From assembly GCA_963921195.1 (NCBI GenBank), contig OY992537.1, forward strand, positions 148,855,841 through 148,919,840: DNA of 64,000 nt, read 5' to 3'. This DNA comes from Pegoplata infirma (taxonomy: Eukaryota; Arthropoda; Insecta; Diptera; Anthomyiidae). The notes below the pieces were generated by a model. That model saw only the letters and a list, made by a program, of their open reading frames with translations, was not told the DNA's origin and made no database searches. Made by a program: the position numbers and the translations under genes. Positions 41,601 through 56,500 of the stretch are shown here, piece by piece. Numbering within the stretch: the first letter of the stretch is position 1; each line of letters begins with the position of its first letter.

Positions 41601-43112
41601 TGCATAAATGCATATATCTCTGTAAGTACCAGCCCGATTGCCTCACATTTGGTTCCAGAGGAAAGATAAAGTCTCAATCTTTTATTTTTTTGTTATTTTG
41701 ACAAAATCGGAGCAATAGTTGCAGAGATACAGCCGTTGAAAGTAAAAGGTCTCCAGACTACGAAAAATTTCAAGTTTATCATTTTGAAAAAATAAATTTG
41801 TTTAAAAATTTAAAATCGAGCAATCTCTTTTATTCTATTTAAACTTTATTGAAAAAAATTTAAATTCGTGCAAAGGCATTTGAAATCGAAATAATGGTAA
41901 CCTTGATATAGCCATTTCAATTTATTACAAGTAACCCGAAAATATTTTTGATATGAATGCATAAATATTTGTTAATACTAGTCCGATAGTCTTAATTTTT
42001 TACTGTCATGATAAAGCTAATATACTTATGCATTCTAGTTTTTATAGAGTCAAAATCGGATCATTATTTACCGAGTTATAGCAATTTAAAAATGAGGGTC
42101 TCCAAGAAACCTTAAATAATGGGTTTCTCATAAAAATGAAAAAAAAACTTTGCATAAATGCATATATCTCTGTAAGTACCAGCCCGATTGTCTCACATTT
42201 GGTTCCAGAGGAAAGATAAAGTCTTAATCTTTTATTTTTTTTGTTATTTTGACAAAATCGGAGCAATAGTTGCAGAGATACAGCCGTTGAAAGTAAAAGG
42301 TCTCCAGACTACGAAAAATTACAAGTTTATCATTTTTGAAAAAATATTTTTTTTTTAAAATTTAAAATCGAGCAATCTCTTTTATTCTATTTAAACTTTA
42401 TTGAAAAAGATTTAAATTCGTGCAAAGGCATTTGAAAGCGATATAATGGTAACCTTGATATAGCCATTTCAAGTTATTACAAGTAACCCGAAAATATTTT
42501 TGATATGAATGCATAAATATCTCTTAATACTAGTCTGATAGTCTTAATTTTTTTCTGTCATGATAAAGCTAATATACTTATGCATTCTAATTTTTATAGA
42601 GTCAAAATCGGATCATTATTTACCGAGTTATAGCAATTTAAAAATGAGGGTCTCCAAAAAACCTTAAATAATGGGTTTCTCATAAAAATGAAAAAAAAAA
42701 AAACTTTGCATAAATGCATATATCTCTGTAAGTACCAGCCCGATTGTCTCACATTTGGTTCCAGAGGAAAGATAAAGTCTCAATATTTTATTTTTTTGTT
42801 ATTTTGACAAAATCGGAGCAATAGTTGCAGAGATACAGCCGTTGAAAGTAAAAGGTCTCCAGACTACAAAAAATTTCAAGTTTATCATTTTGAAAAAATA
42901 AATTTTTTTAAAAATTTAAAATCGAGCAATCTCTTTTATTCTAATTAAACTTTATTGAAAAAGATTTAAATTCGTGCAAAGGCATTTGAAATCGATATAA
43001 TGGTAACCTTGATATAGCCATTTCAAGTTATTACAAGTAACCCGAAAATATTTTTGATATGAATGCATAAATATCTGTTAATACTAGTCCGATAGTCTTA
43101 ATTTTTTTCTGT
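38700..43112. repeat. Tandem duplication of a 4-monomer block (about 2207 bp x 2)
   Basis: Variants recurring at about +2207 bp: tttgaacaaatg (38841, 41048), ctacaaaaaattac (38999, 41208), tcaatttattac (39712, 41918), aaatatttgtta (39757, 41963), ttttactgtc (39789, 41999) and the 40576-40800 block (ctacaaaaaatttcaag) at about 42783-43000. A few private changes (aaaattagggtc at about 41540) separate the copies, so it is older than the 2618-bp event. Edges are approximate. Confidence 0.8.
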
Positions 43113-46100
43113 CATGATAAAGCTAATATACTTATGCATTCTAGTTTTTATAGAGTCAAAATCGGATCATTATTTACCGAGTTATAGCAATTTAAAAATG
43201 AGGGTCTCCAAAAAAACCTTAAATAATGGGTTTCTCATAAAAATGAAAAAAAAACTTTGCATAAATGCATATATCTCTGTAAGTAAGCCCGATTGTCTCA
43301 CATTTGGTTCCAGAGGAAAGATAAAGTCTTAATCTTTTATTTTTTTGTTATTTTGACAAAATCGGAGCAATAGTTGCAGAGATACAGCCGTTGAAAGTAA
43401 AAGGTCTCCAGACTACGAAAAATTACAAGTTTATCATTTTTGAAAAAATAATTTTTTTTAAAAATTTAAAATCGAGCAATCTCTTTTATTCTATTTAAAC
43501 TTTATTGAAAAAGATTTAAATTCGTGCAAAGGCATTTGAAAGCGATATAATGGTAACCTTGATATAGCCATTTCAAGTTATTACAAGTAACCCGAAAATA
43601 TTTTTGATATGAATGCATAAATATCTCTTAATACTAGTCTGATAGTCTTAATTTTTTTCTGTCATGATAAAGCTAATATACTTATGCATTCTAATTTTTA
43701 TAGAGTCAAAATCGGATCATTATTTACCGAGTTATAGCAATTTAAAAATGAGGGTCTCCAAAAAACCTTAAATAATGGGTTTCTCATAAAAATGAAAAAA
43801 AAAACTTTGCATAAATGCATATATCTCTGTAAGTACCAGCCCGATTGTCTCACATTTGGTTCCAGAGGAAAGATAAAGTCTCAATCTTTTATTTTTTTGT
43901 TATTTTGACAAAATCGGAGCAATAGTTGCAGAGATACAGCCGTTGAAAGTAAAAGGTCTCCAGACTACGAAAAATTACAAGTTTATAATTTTTGAAAAAA
44001 TAATTTTTTTTAAAAATTTAAAATCGAGCAATCTCTTTTATTCTATTAAAACTTTATTGAAAAAGATTTAAATTCGTGCAAAGGCATTAGAAAACGATAG
44101 AATGGTAACCTTGATATAGCCATTTCAAGTTATTACAAGTAACCCGAAAATATTTTTGATATGAATGCATAAATATCTGTTAATACTAGTCCGATAGTCT
44201 TAATTTTTTTCTGTCATGATAAAGCTAATATACTTATGCCTTCTAGTTTTTATAGAGTCAAAATCGGATCATTATTTACCGAGTTATAGCAATTTAAAAA
44301 TGAGGGTCTCCAAAAAACCTTAAATAATGGGTTTCTCATAAAAATGAAAAAAAAACTTTGCATAAATGCATATATCTCTGTAAGTACCAGCCCGATTGTC
44401 TCACATTTGGTTCCAGAGGAAAGATAAAGTCTCAATCTTTTATTTTTTTGTTATTTTGACAAAATCGGAGCAATAGTTGCAGAGATGCAGCCGTTGAAAG
44501 TAAAAGGTCTCCAGACTACGAAAAATTACAAGTTTATCATTTTTGAAAAAATATTTTTTTAAAAAATTTAAAATCGAGCAATCTCATTTATTCGAATTAA
44601 ACTTTATTGAAAAAGATTTAAATTCGTGCAAAGGCATTTGAAATCGAAATAATGGTAACCTTGATATAGCCATTTCAAGTTATTACAAGTAACCCGAAAA
44701 TATTTTTGATATGAATGCATAAATATTTGTTAATACTAGTCCGATAGTCTTAATTTTTTGCTGTCATGATAAAGCTAATATACTTATGCATTCTAGTTTT
44801 TATAGAGTCAAAATCGGATCATTATTTACCGAGTTATAGCAATTTAAAAATGAGGGTCTCCAAAAAACCTTAAATAATGGGTTTCTCATAAAAATGAAAA
44901 AAAAACTTTGCATAAATGCATATATCTCTGTAAGTACCAGCCCGATTGTCTCACATTTGGTTCCAGAGGAAAGATAAAGTCTTAATCTTTTATTTTTTTG
45001 TTATTTTGACAAAATCGGAGCAATAGTTGCAGAGATACAGCCGTTGAAAGTAAAAGGTCTCCAGACTACGAAAAATTACAAGTTTATCATTTTTGAAAAA
45101 ATAATTTTTTTTTAAAAATTTAAAATCGAGCAATCTCTTTTATTCTATTTAAACTTTATTGAAAAAGATTTAAATTCGTGCAAAGGCATTTGAAAGCGAT
45201 ATAATGGTAACCTTGATATAGCCATTTCAAGTTATTACAAGTAACCCGAAAATATTTTTGATATGAATGCATAAATATCTCTTAATACTAGTCTGATAGT
45301 CTTAATTTTTTTCTGTCATGATAAAGCTAATATACTTATGCATTCTAATTTTTATAGAGTCAAAATCGGATCATTATTTACCGAGTTATAGCAATTTAAA
45401 AATGAGGGTCTCCAAAAAACCTTAAATAATGGGTTTCTCATAAAAATGAAAAAAAAAAAACTTTGCATAAATGCATATATCTCTGTAAGTACCAGCCCGA
45501 TTGTCTCACATTTGGTTCCAGAGGAAAGATAAAGTCTCAATCTTTTATTTTTTTGGTTATTTTGACAAAATCGGAGCAATAGTTGCAGAGATACAGCCGT
45601 TGAAAGTAAAAGGTCTCCAGACTACGAAAAATTACAAGTTTATCATTTTTGAAAAAATAAATTTTTTTAAAAATTTAAAATCGAGCAATCTCTTTTATTC
45701 TATTAAAACTTTATTGAAAAAGATTTAAATTCGTGCAAAGGCATTAGAAAACGATAGAATGGTAACCTTGATATAGCCATTTCAAGTTATTACAAGTAAC
45801 CCGAAAATATTTTTGATATGAATGCATAAATATCTGTTAATACTAGTCCGATAGTCTTAATTTTTTTCTGTCATGATAAAGCTAATATACTTATGCCTTC
45901 TAGTTTTTATAGAGTCAAAATCGGATCATTATTTACCGAGTTATAGCAATTTAAAAATGAGGGTCTCCAAAAAACCTTAAATAATGGGTTTTTTATAAAA
46001 ATGAAAAAAAAACTTTGCATAAATGCATATATCTCTGTAAGTACCAGCCCGATTGTCTCACATTTGGTTCCAGAGGAAAGATAAAGTCTCAATCTTTTAT

Positions 46101-49100
46101 TTTTTTGTTATTTTGACAAAATCGGAGCAATAGTTGCAGAGATACAGCCGTTGAAAATAAAAGGTCTCCAGACTACGAAAAATTACAAGTTTATCATTTT
46201 TGAAAAAATATTTTTTTTAAAAAATTTAAAATCGAGCAATCTCTTTTATTCGAATTAAACTTCATTGAAAAAGATTTAAATTCGTGCAAAGGCATTTGAA
46301 ATCTATATAATGGTAACCTTGATATAGCCATTTCAAGTTATTACAAGTAACCCGAAAATATTTTTGATATGAATGCATAAATATCTGTTAATACTAGTCC
46401 GATAGTCTTAATTTTTTTCTGTCATGATAAAGCTAATATACTTATGCATTCTAATTTTTATAGAGTCAAAATCGGATCATTATTTACCGAGTTATAGCAA
46501 TTTAAAAATGAGGGTCTCCAAAAAACCTTAAATAATGGGTTTCTCATAAAAATGAAAAAAAAAACTTTGCATAAATGCATATATCTCTGTAAGTAGCAGC
46601 CCGATTGTCTCACATTTGGTTCCAGAGGAAAGATAAAGTCTCAATCTTTTATTTTTTTGTTATTTTGACAAAATCGGAGCAATAGTTGCAGAGATACAGC
46701 CGTTGAAAGTAAAAGGTCTCCAGACTACGAAAAATTACAAGTTTATCATTTTTGAAAAAAAAAAATTTTTTAAAAATTTAAAATCGAGCAATCTCTTTTA
46801 TTCTAATTAAACTTTATTGAAAAAGATTTAAATTCGTGCAAAGGCATTTGAAATCGATATAATGGTAACCTTGATATAGCCATTTCAAGTTATTACAAGT
46901 AACCCGAAAATATTTTTGATATGAATGCATAAATATCTGTTAATACTAGTCTGATAGTCTTAAATTTTTTCTGTCATGATAAAGCTAATATACTTATGCA
47001 TTCTAGTTTTTATAGAGTCAAAATCGCATCATTATTTACCGAGTTATAGCAATTTAAAAATGAGGGTCTCCAAAAAACCTTAAATAATGGGTTTCTCATA
47101 AAAATGAAAACAAAACTTTGCATAAATGCATATATCTCTGTAAGTACCAGCCCGATTGTCTCACATTTGGTTCCAGAGGAAAGATAAAGTCTCAATCTTT
47201 TATTTTTTTGTTATTTTGACAAAATCGGAGCAATAGTTGCAGAGATACAGCCGTTGAAAGTAAAAGGTCTCCAGACTACGAAAAATTACAAGTTTATCAT
47301 TTTTGAAAAAATAAATTTTTTTAAAAATTTAAAATCGAGCAATCTCTTTTTTTCTAATTAAACTTTATTGAAAAAGATTTAAATTCGTGCAAAGGCATTT
47401 GAAATTGATATAATGGTAACCTTGATATAGCCATTTCAAGTCATTACAAGTAACCCGAAAATATTTTTGATATGAATGCATAAATATCTGTTAATACTAG
47501 TCCGATAGTCTTAATTTTTTTCTGTCATGATAAAGCTAATATACTTATGCATTCTGGTTTTTATAGAGTCAAAATCGGATCATTATTTACCGAGTTATAG
47601 CAATTTAAAAATGAGGGTCTCCAAGAAACCTTAAATATCGGGTTTCTCATAAAAATGAAAAAAAAAAACTTTGAATAAATGCATATATCTCTGTAAGTAC
47701 CAGCCCGATTGCCTCACATTTGGTTCCAGAGGAAAGATAAAGTCTCAATATTTTATTTTTTTGTTATTTTGACAAAATCGGAGCAATAGTTGCAGAGATA
47801 CAGCCGTTGAAAGTAAAAGGTCTCCAGACTACGAAAAATTACAAGTTTATTATTTTTGAAAAAATAAATTTTTTTAAAAATTTAAAATCGAGCAATCTCT
47901 TTTATTCTAATTAAACTTTATTGAAAAAGATTTAAATTCGTGCAAAGGCATTTGAAATCGATATAATGGTAACCTTGATATAGCCATTTCAAGTTATTAC
48001 AAGTAACCCGAAAATATTTTTGATATGAATGCATAAATATCTGTTAATACTAGTCCGATAGTCTTAATTTTTTTCTGTCATGATAAAGCTAATATACTTA
48101 TGCATTCTAGTTTTTATAGAGTCAAAATCGGATCATTATTTACCGAGTTATAGCAATTTAAAAATGAGGGTCTCCAAAAAACCTTAAATAATGGGTTTCT
48201 AATAAAAATGAAAAATAAACTTTGCATAAATGCATATATCTCTGTAAGTACCAGCCCGATTGTCTCACATTTGGTTCCAGAGGAAAGATAAAGTCTCAAT
48301 CTTTTATTTTTTTGCTATTTTGACAAAATCGGAGCAATAGTTGCAGAGATACAGCCGTTGAAAGTAAAAGGTCTCCAGACTACGAAAAATTACAACTTTA
48401 TCATTTTTGAAAAAATAAATTTTTTTAAAAGTTTAAAATCGAGCAATCTCTTTTATTCTATTTAAACTTTATTGAAAAAGATTTAAATTCGTGCAAAGGC
48501 ATTTGAAATCGAAATAATGGTAACCTTGATATAGCCATTTCAAGTTATTACAAGTAACCCGAAAATATTTTTGATATGAATGCATAAATATCTGTTAATA
48601 CTAGTCCGATAGTCTTAATTTTTTGCTGTCATGATAAAGCTAATATACTTATGCATTCTAGTTTTTATAGAGTCAAAATCGGATCATTATTTACCGAGTT
48701 ATAGCAATTTAAAAATGAGGGTCTCCAAAAAACCTTAAATAATGGGTTTCTCATAAAAATGAAAAAAAAACTTTGCATAAATGCATATATCTCTGTAAGT
48801 ACCAGCCCGATTGTCTCACATTTGGTTCCAGAGGAAAGATAAAGTCTTAATCTTTTATTTTTTTGTTATTTTGACAAAATCGGAGCAATAGTTGCAGAGA
48901 TACAGCCGTTGAAAGTAAAAGGTCTCCAGACTACGAAAAATTACAAGTTTATCATTTTTGAAAAAATAAATTTTTTTAAAAATTTAAAATCGAGCAATCT
49001 CTTTTATTCTATTTAAACTTTATTGAAAAAGATTTAAATTCGTGCAAAGGCATTTGAAAGCGATATAATGGTAACCTTGATATAGCCATTTCAAGTTATT

Positions 49101-51558
49101 ACAAGTAACCCGAAAATATTTTTGATATGAATGCATAAATATCTGTTAATACTAGTCCGATAGTCTTAATTTTTTTCTGTCATGATAAAGCTAATATACT
49201 TATGCATTCTAATTTTTATAGAGTCAAAATCGGATCATTATTTACCGAGTTATAGCAATTTAAAAATGAGGGTCTCCAAAAAACCTTAAATAATGGGTTT
49301 CTCATAAAAATGAAGAAAAAAACTTTGCATAAATGCATATATCTCTCTAAGTACCAGCCCGATTGTCTCACATTTGGTTCCAGAGGAAAGATAAAGTCTC
49401 AATCTTTTATTTTTTTGTTATTTTGACAAAATCGGAGCAATAGTTGCAGAGATACAGCCGTTGAAAGTAAAAGGTCTCCAGACTACGAAAAATTACAAGT
49501 TTATCATTTTTGAAAAAAAAATTTTTTTTAAAAATTTAAAATCGAGCAATCTCTTTTATTCTATTTAAACTTTATTGAAAAAGATTTAAATTCGTGCAAA
49601 GGCATTAGAAAACGATAGAATGGTAACCTTGATATAGCCATTTCAAGTTATTACAAGTAACCCGAAAATATTTTTGATATGAATGCATAAATATCTGTTA
49701 ATACTAGTCTGATAGTCTTAAATTTTTTCTGTCATGATAAAGCTAATATACTTATGCATTCTAGTTTTTATAGAGTCAAAATCGCATCATTATTTACCGA
49801 GTTATAGCAATTTAAAAATGAGGGTCTCCAAAAAACCTTAAATAATGGGTTTCTCATAAAAATGAAAAAAAAACTTTGCATAAATGCATATATCTCTGTA
49901 AGTACCAGCCCGATTGTCTCACATTTGGTTCCAGAGGAAAGATAAAGTTTCAATTTTTTATTTTTTTGTTATTTTGACAAAATCGGAGCAATAGTTGCAG
50001 AGATACAGCCGTTGAAAGTAAAAGGTCTCCAGACTACGAAAAATTACAACTTTATCATTTTTGAAAAAATAAATTTTTTTAAAAATTTAAAATCGAGCAA
50101 TCTCTTTTATTCTATTTAAACTTTATTGAAAAAGATTTAAATTCGTGCAAAGGCATTTGAAATCGAAATAATGGTAACCTTGATATAGCCATTTCAAGTT
50201 ATTACAAGTAACCCGAAAATATTTTTGATATGAATGCATAAATATGTGTTAATACTAGTCCGATAGTCTTAATTTTTTGTGTCATGATAAAGCTAATATA
50301 CTTATGCATTCTAGTTTTTATAGAGTCAAAATCGGATCATTATTTACCGAGTTATAGCAATTTAAAAATGAGGGTCTCCAAAAAACCTTAAATAATGGGT
50401 TTCTCATAAAAATGAAAAAAAAACTTTGCATAAATGCATATATCTCTGTAAGTACCAGCCCGATTGTCTCACATTTGGTTCCAGAGGAAAGATAAAGTCT
50501 TAATCTTTTATTTTTTTTGTTATTTTGACAAAATCGGAGCAATAGTTGCAGAGATACAGCCGTTGAAAGTAAAAGGTCTCCAGACTACGAAAAATTACAA
50601 GTTTATCATTTTTGAAAAAATATTTTTTTTTTAAAATTTAAAATCGAGCAATCTCTTTTATTCTATTTAAACTTTATTGAAAAAGATTTAAATTCGTGCA
50701 AAGGCATTTGAAAGCGATATAATGGTAACCTTGATATAGCCATTTCAATTCATTACAAGTAACCCGAAAATATTTTTGATATGAATGCATAAATATCTGT
50801 TAATACTAGTCTGATAGTCTTAATTTTTTTCTGTCATGATAAAGCTAATATACTTATGCATTCTAATTTTTATAGAGTCAAAATCGGATCATTATTTACC
50901 GAGTTATAGCAATTTAAAAATGAGGGTCTCCAAAAAACCTTAAATAATGGGTTTCTCATAAAAATGAAAAAAAAAAACTTTGCATAAATGCATATATCTC
51001 TGTAAGTACCAGCCCGATTGTCTCACATTTGGTTCCAGAGGAAAGATAAAGTCTCAATCTTTTTTTTTTTGTTATTTTGACAAAATCGGAGCAATAGTTG
51101 CAGAGATACAGCCGTTGAAAGTAAAAGGTCTCCAGACTACGAAAAATTACAAGTTTATCATTTTTGAAAAAATAAATTTTTTTAAAAATTTAAAATCGAG
51201 CAATCTCTTTTATTCTATTTAAACTTTATTGAAAAAGATTTAAATTCGTGCAAAGGCATTAGAAAACGATAGAATGGTAACCTTGATATAGCCATTTCAA
51301 GTTATTACAAGTAACCCGAAAATATTTTTGATATGAATGCATAAATATCTGTTAATACTAGTCCGATAGTCTTAATTATTTTCTGTCATGATAAAGCTAA
51401 TATACTTATGCCTTCTAGTTTTTATAGAGTCAAAATCGGATCATTATTTAACGAGTTATAGCAATTTAAAAATGAGGGTCTCCAAAAAACCTTAAATAAT
51501 GGGTTTCTCATAAAAATGAAAAAAAAACTTTGCATAAATGCATATATCTCTGTAAGTA

Positions 51559-52774
51559 CACTGCGGAACACTAAAAAATAAACAAGAGATACGACCATCA
51601 TTTCTATATATTTCGGACATGCTGATTCAAATGGCGTACTCCGTTTTTCGATGTATGGTACAGTTTTCTTGCAAAATGTCGTTAAAGATTTGCTGATTTC
51701 AAGCCAGTTTTTTAACAAAAAAATTTGCAAAGTAAATGGTTTATAAATCTTATGACATGGAAAACAAAGATATGACTTGTAGCAACATTTCTTATGCAAA
51801 TTTGGTTTAAAGCTTTTCAATTTAAGCACTTAAATTCGCGAATTTCTTAATTTTTTAAGGTTTTCGCGAAATTAACAGCCAAATTGGTCTTTGATAAAAA
51901 ACTTGCTTTTAATGAATCAAAAATGCATCCATAACAACACGAATAGTGGACAAAAAACAGCTATGTTATATGGACCATCATGATGAAAATCGCGAAAAAC
52001 CGTTTTTTTGTATATGCCAGCATCACTTTACGAGATGATTTAAGGTTCCATCTTTTAGTAAATAATGTGGGAACCTTAAACAACTAACTGACCAAAAATT
52101 CGGCCAAAAAAGTTTTCATTTGCAAAAGTTATCTTAACAAAAACTATTATTTCAGTGTTTGCGATACAATAATTATAGTTTTTGTTAAGATAACTTTTGC
52201 AAATGAAAACTTTTTTGGACAAATTTTGGGTCAGTTCATTGTTTAAGGTTCCCACATTATATACTAAAAGATGAAGGCACAAATCATCTCCTAAAGTGAT
52301 GCTGCCATATACAAAAAAACGGTTTTTCGCGATTTTCATCATGATGGTCCATATAACATAGATGTTTGTTGTCCACTATTCGTAGTGTCATGGACGCCTT
52401 TATGATCCACAAAATGCAAGTTTTTTATCAGAGACCAATTTAGCGGTTAATTTTGCGAAAACTTAAAAAAATTAAGAAATCCGCGAATTTAAGGGCTTAA
52501 GATGAAAAGCTTTAAACCAAATTAATATTAGAAATATTGCTACAAGTTATATCTTTGTTTTCCATGCCATAAAATTTAAAAATCATTAGCTTTGGAATTT
52601 TTTTTGCTAAAAAAGCAACTGAAAATCTTTCAATCTTTAATGACATTTTACAAGAAAACTGTACCATACATCGAAAAACGGAGTACGCCATTCGAATCAG
52701 CATGTCCGAAATATATTGAAATGATGGTCGTACCTCTTGTTTTCTAAAATAGTGGTTAGTTTTGTCACGCAGTG
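51559..52774. mobile_element. 1.2-kb foldback element with CACTGCG ends (CMC/CACTA-like)
   Basis: The insertion is flanked by GTA on both sides (51556-51558 and 52775-52777) within gtaagta/gtaccagc of the satellite, a clean 3-bp target duplication. The ends are cactgcg and cgcagtg. Almost the whole element folds back: arms of about 590-600 bp (51559-52148 and 52174-52774) surround a loop of about 25 bp; agttttcatttgcaaaagtt is answered by aacttttgcaaatgaaaact. CACT-starting ends with 3-bp duplications are typical of the CACTA/Mirage/Chapaev group (established). Assignment of this element is inferred, since no transposase is present. Confidence 0.85.
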
Positions 52775-53599
52775 GTACCAGCCCGATTGTCTCACATTTG
52801 GTTCCAGAGGAAAGATAAAGTCTCAATCTTTTATTTTTTTGTTATTTTGACAAAATCGGAGCAATAGTTGCAGAGATACAGCCGTTGAAAGTAAAAGGTC
52901 TCCAGACTACGAAAAATTACAAGTTTATCATTTTTGAAAAAATATTTTTTTTTAAAAATTGAAAATCGAGCAATCTCTTTTATTCGAATTAAACTTTATT
53001 GAAAAAGATTTAAATTCGTGCAAAGGCATTTGAAATCGATATAATGGTAACCTTGATATAGCCATTTCAAGTTATTACAAGTAACCCGAAAATATTTTTG
53101 ATATGAATGCATAAATATCTGTTAATACTAGTCCGATAGTCTTAATTTTTTTCTGTCATGATAAAGCTAATATTCTTATGCATTCTAATTTTTATAGAGT
53201 CAAAATCGGATCGTTATTTACCGAGTTATAGCAATTTAAAAATGAGGGTCTCCAAAAAACCTTAAATAATGGGTTTCTCATAAAAATGAAAAAAAAACTT
53301 TGCATAAATGCATATATCTCTGTAAGTACCAGCCCGATTGTCTCACATTTGGTTCCAGAGGAAAGATAAAGTCTCAATCTTTTATTTTTTTGTTATTTTG
53401 ACAAAATCGGAGCAATAGTTGCAGAGATACAGCCGTTGAAAGTAAAAGGTCTCCAGACTACGAAAAATTACAAGTTTATCATTTTTGAAAAAAAAAATTT
53501 TTTAAAAATTTAAAATCGAGCAATCTCTTTTATTCTATTTAAACTTTATTGAAAAAGATTTAAATTCGTGCAAAGGCATTAGAAAACGATAGAATGGTA

Positions 53600-56500
53600 A
53601 CCTTGATATAGCCATTTCGAGTTATTACAAGTAACCCGAAAATATTTTTGATATGAATGCATAAATATCTGTTAATACTAGTCTGATAGTCTTAAATTTT
53701 TTCTGTCATGATAAAGCTAATATACTTATGCATTCTAGTTTTTATAGAGTCAAAATCGCATCATTATTTACCGAGTTATAGCAATTTAAAAATGAGGGTC
53801 TCCAAAAAACCATAAATAATGGGTTTCTCATAAAAATGAAAAAAAAAAACTTTGAATAAATGCATATATCTCTGTAAGTACCAGCCCGATTGCCTCACAT
53901 TTGGTTCCAGAGGAAAGATAAAGTCTCAATCTTTTATTTTTTTGTTATTTTGACAAAATCGGAGCAATAGTTGCAGAGATACAGCCGTTGAAAGTAAAAG
54001 GTCTCCAGACTACGAAAAATTACAAGTTTATCATTTTTGAAAAAATAAATTTTTTTAAAAATTTAAAATCGAGCAATCTCTTTTATTCTAATTAAACTTT
54101 ATTGAAAAAGATTTAAATTCGTGCAAAGGCATTTGAAATCGATATAATGGTAACCTTGATATAGCCATTTCAAGTTATTACAAGTAACCCGAAAATATTT
54201 TTGATATGAATGCATAAATATCTGTTAATACTAGTCCGATAGTCTTAATTTTTTTCTGTCATGATAAAGCTAATATACTTATGCATTCTAGTTTTTATAG
54301 AGTCAAAATCGGATCATTATTTACCGAGTTATAGCAATTTAAAAATGAGGGTCTCCAAGAAACCTTAAATAATGGGTTTCTCATAAAAATAAAAAAAAAA
54401 CTTTGCATAAATGCATATATCTCTGTAAGTACCAGCCCGATTGCCTCTTATTTGGTTCCAGAGGAAAGATAAAGTCTCAATCTTTTATTTTTTTGTTATT
54501 TTGACAAAATCGGAGCAATAGTTGCAGAGATACAGCCGTTGAAAGTAAAAGGTCTCCAGACTACGAAAAATTACAAGTTTATCATTTTTGAAAAAAAAAA
54601 ATTTTTAAAAATTTAAAATCGAGCAATCTCTTTTATTCTATTTAAACTTTATTGAAAAAGATTTAAATTCGTGCAAAGGCATTAGAAAACGATAGAATGG
54701 TAACCTTGATATAGCCATTTCGAGTTATTACAAGTAACCCGAAAATATTTTTGATATGAATGCATAAATATCTGTTAATACTAGTCTGATAGTCTTAAAT
54801 TTTTTCTGTCATGATAAAGCTAATATACTTATGCATTCTAGTTTTTATAGAGTCAAAATCGCATCATTATTTACCGAGTTATAGCAATTTAAAAATGAGG
54901 GTCTCCAAAAAACCATAAATAATGGGTTTCTCATAAAAATGAAAAAAAAAAACTTTGAATAAATGCATATATCTCTGTAAGTACCAGCCCGATTGCCTCA
55001 CATTTGGTTCCAGAGGAAAGATAAAGTCTCAATCTTTTATTTTTTTGTTATTTTGACAAAATCGGAGCAATAGTTGCAGAGATACAGCCGATGAAAGTAA
55101 AAGGTCTCCAGACTACGAAAAATTACAAGTTTATCATTTTTGAAAAAATAAATTTTTTTAAAAATTTAAAATCGAGCAATCTCTTTTATTCTAATTAAAC
55201 TTTATTGAAAAAGATTTAAATTCGTGCAAAGGCATTTGAAATCGATATAATGGTAACCTTGATATAGCCATTTCAAGTTATTACAAGTAACCCGAAAATA
55301 TTTTTGATATGAATGCATAAATATCTGTTAATACTAGTCCGATAGTCTTAATTTTTTTCTGTCATGATAAAGCTAATATACTTATGCATTCTAGTTTTTA
55401 TAGAGTCAAAATCGGATCATTATTTACCGAGTTATAGCAATTTAAAAATGAGGGTCTCCAAGAAACCTTAAATAATGGGTTTCTCATAAAAATAAAAAAA
55501 AAAACTTTGCATAAATGCATATATCTCTGTAAGTACCAGCCCGATTGCCTCTTATTTGGTTCCAGAGGAAAGATAAAATCTCAATCTTTTATTTTTTTGT
55601 TATTTTGACAAAATCGGAGCAATAGTTGCAGAGATACAGCCGTTGAAAGTAAAAGGTCTCCAGACTACGAAAAATTACAAGTTTATCATTTTTGAAAAAA
55701 AAAAATTTTTAAAAATTTAAAATCGAGCAATCTCTTTTATTCTATTTAAACTTTATTGAAAAAGATTTAAATTCGTGCAAAGGCATTAGAAAACGATAGA
55801 ATGGTAACCTTGATATAGCCATTTCAAGTTATTACAAGTAACCCGAAAATATTTTTGATATGAATGCATAAATATCTGTTAATACTAGTCTGATAGTCTT
55901 AAATTTTTTCTGTCATGATAAAGCTAATATACTTATGCATTCTAGTTTTTATAGAGTCAAAATCGCATCATTATTTACCGAGTTATAGCAATTTAAAAAT
56001 GAGGGTCTCCAAAAAACCTTAAATAATGGGTTTCTCATAAAAATGAAAAAAAAACTTTGCATAAATGCATATATCTCTGTAAGTACCAGCCCGATTGTCT
56101 CACATTTGGTTCCAGAGGAAAGATAAAGTCTCAATCTTTTATTTTTTTGTTATTTTGACAAAATCGGAGCAATAGTTGCAGAGATACAGCCGTTGAAAGT
56201 AAAAGGTCTCCAGACTACGAAAAATTACAAGTTTATCATTTTTGAAAAAATAAATTTTTTTAAAAATTTAAAATCGAGCAATCTCTTTTATTATAATTAA
56301 ACTTTATTGAAAAAGATTTAAATTCGTGCAAAGGCATTTGAAATTGATATAATGGTAACCTTGATATAGCCATTTCAAGTTATTACAAGTAACCCGAAAA
56401 TATTTTTGATATGAATGCATAAATATCTGTTAATACTAGTCCGATAGTCTTAATTTTTTTCTGTCATGATAAAGCTAATATACTTATGCATTCTAATTTT

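Larger units (their letters stand above)
28448..51558. repeat. 551-bp satellite array, segment 3
   Basis: About 42 monomers continue in the same orientation. This part carries the clearest recent duplications (2618 bp at 32.4-37.6 kb; about 2207 bp at 38.7-43.1 kb) and a phase-breaking junction at 35001. Small slips are also present, such as atgctatatc at about 32373 and gtaagtaagcccg at about 43280. Nothing coding was found. Confidence 0.97.

Noticed and set aside
51422..52826. Longer minus-strand ORFs (88-135 codons) over the 1.2-kb insertion
   Set aside because: They run from satellite into the foldback arms or mirror arm sequence; no transposase motif is visible.
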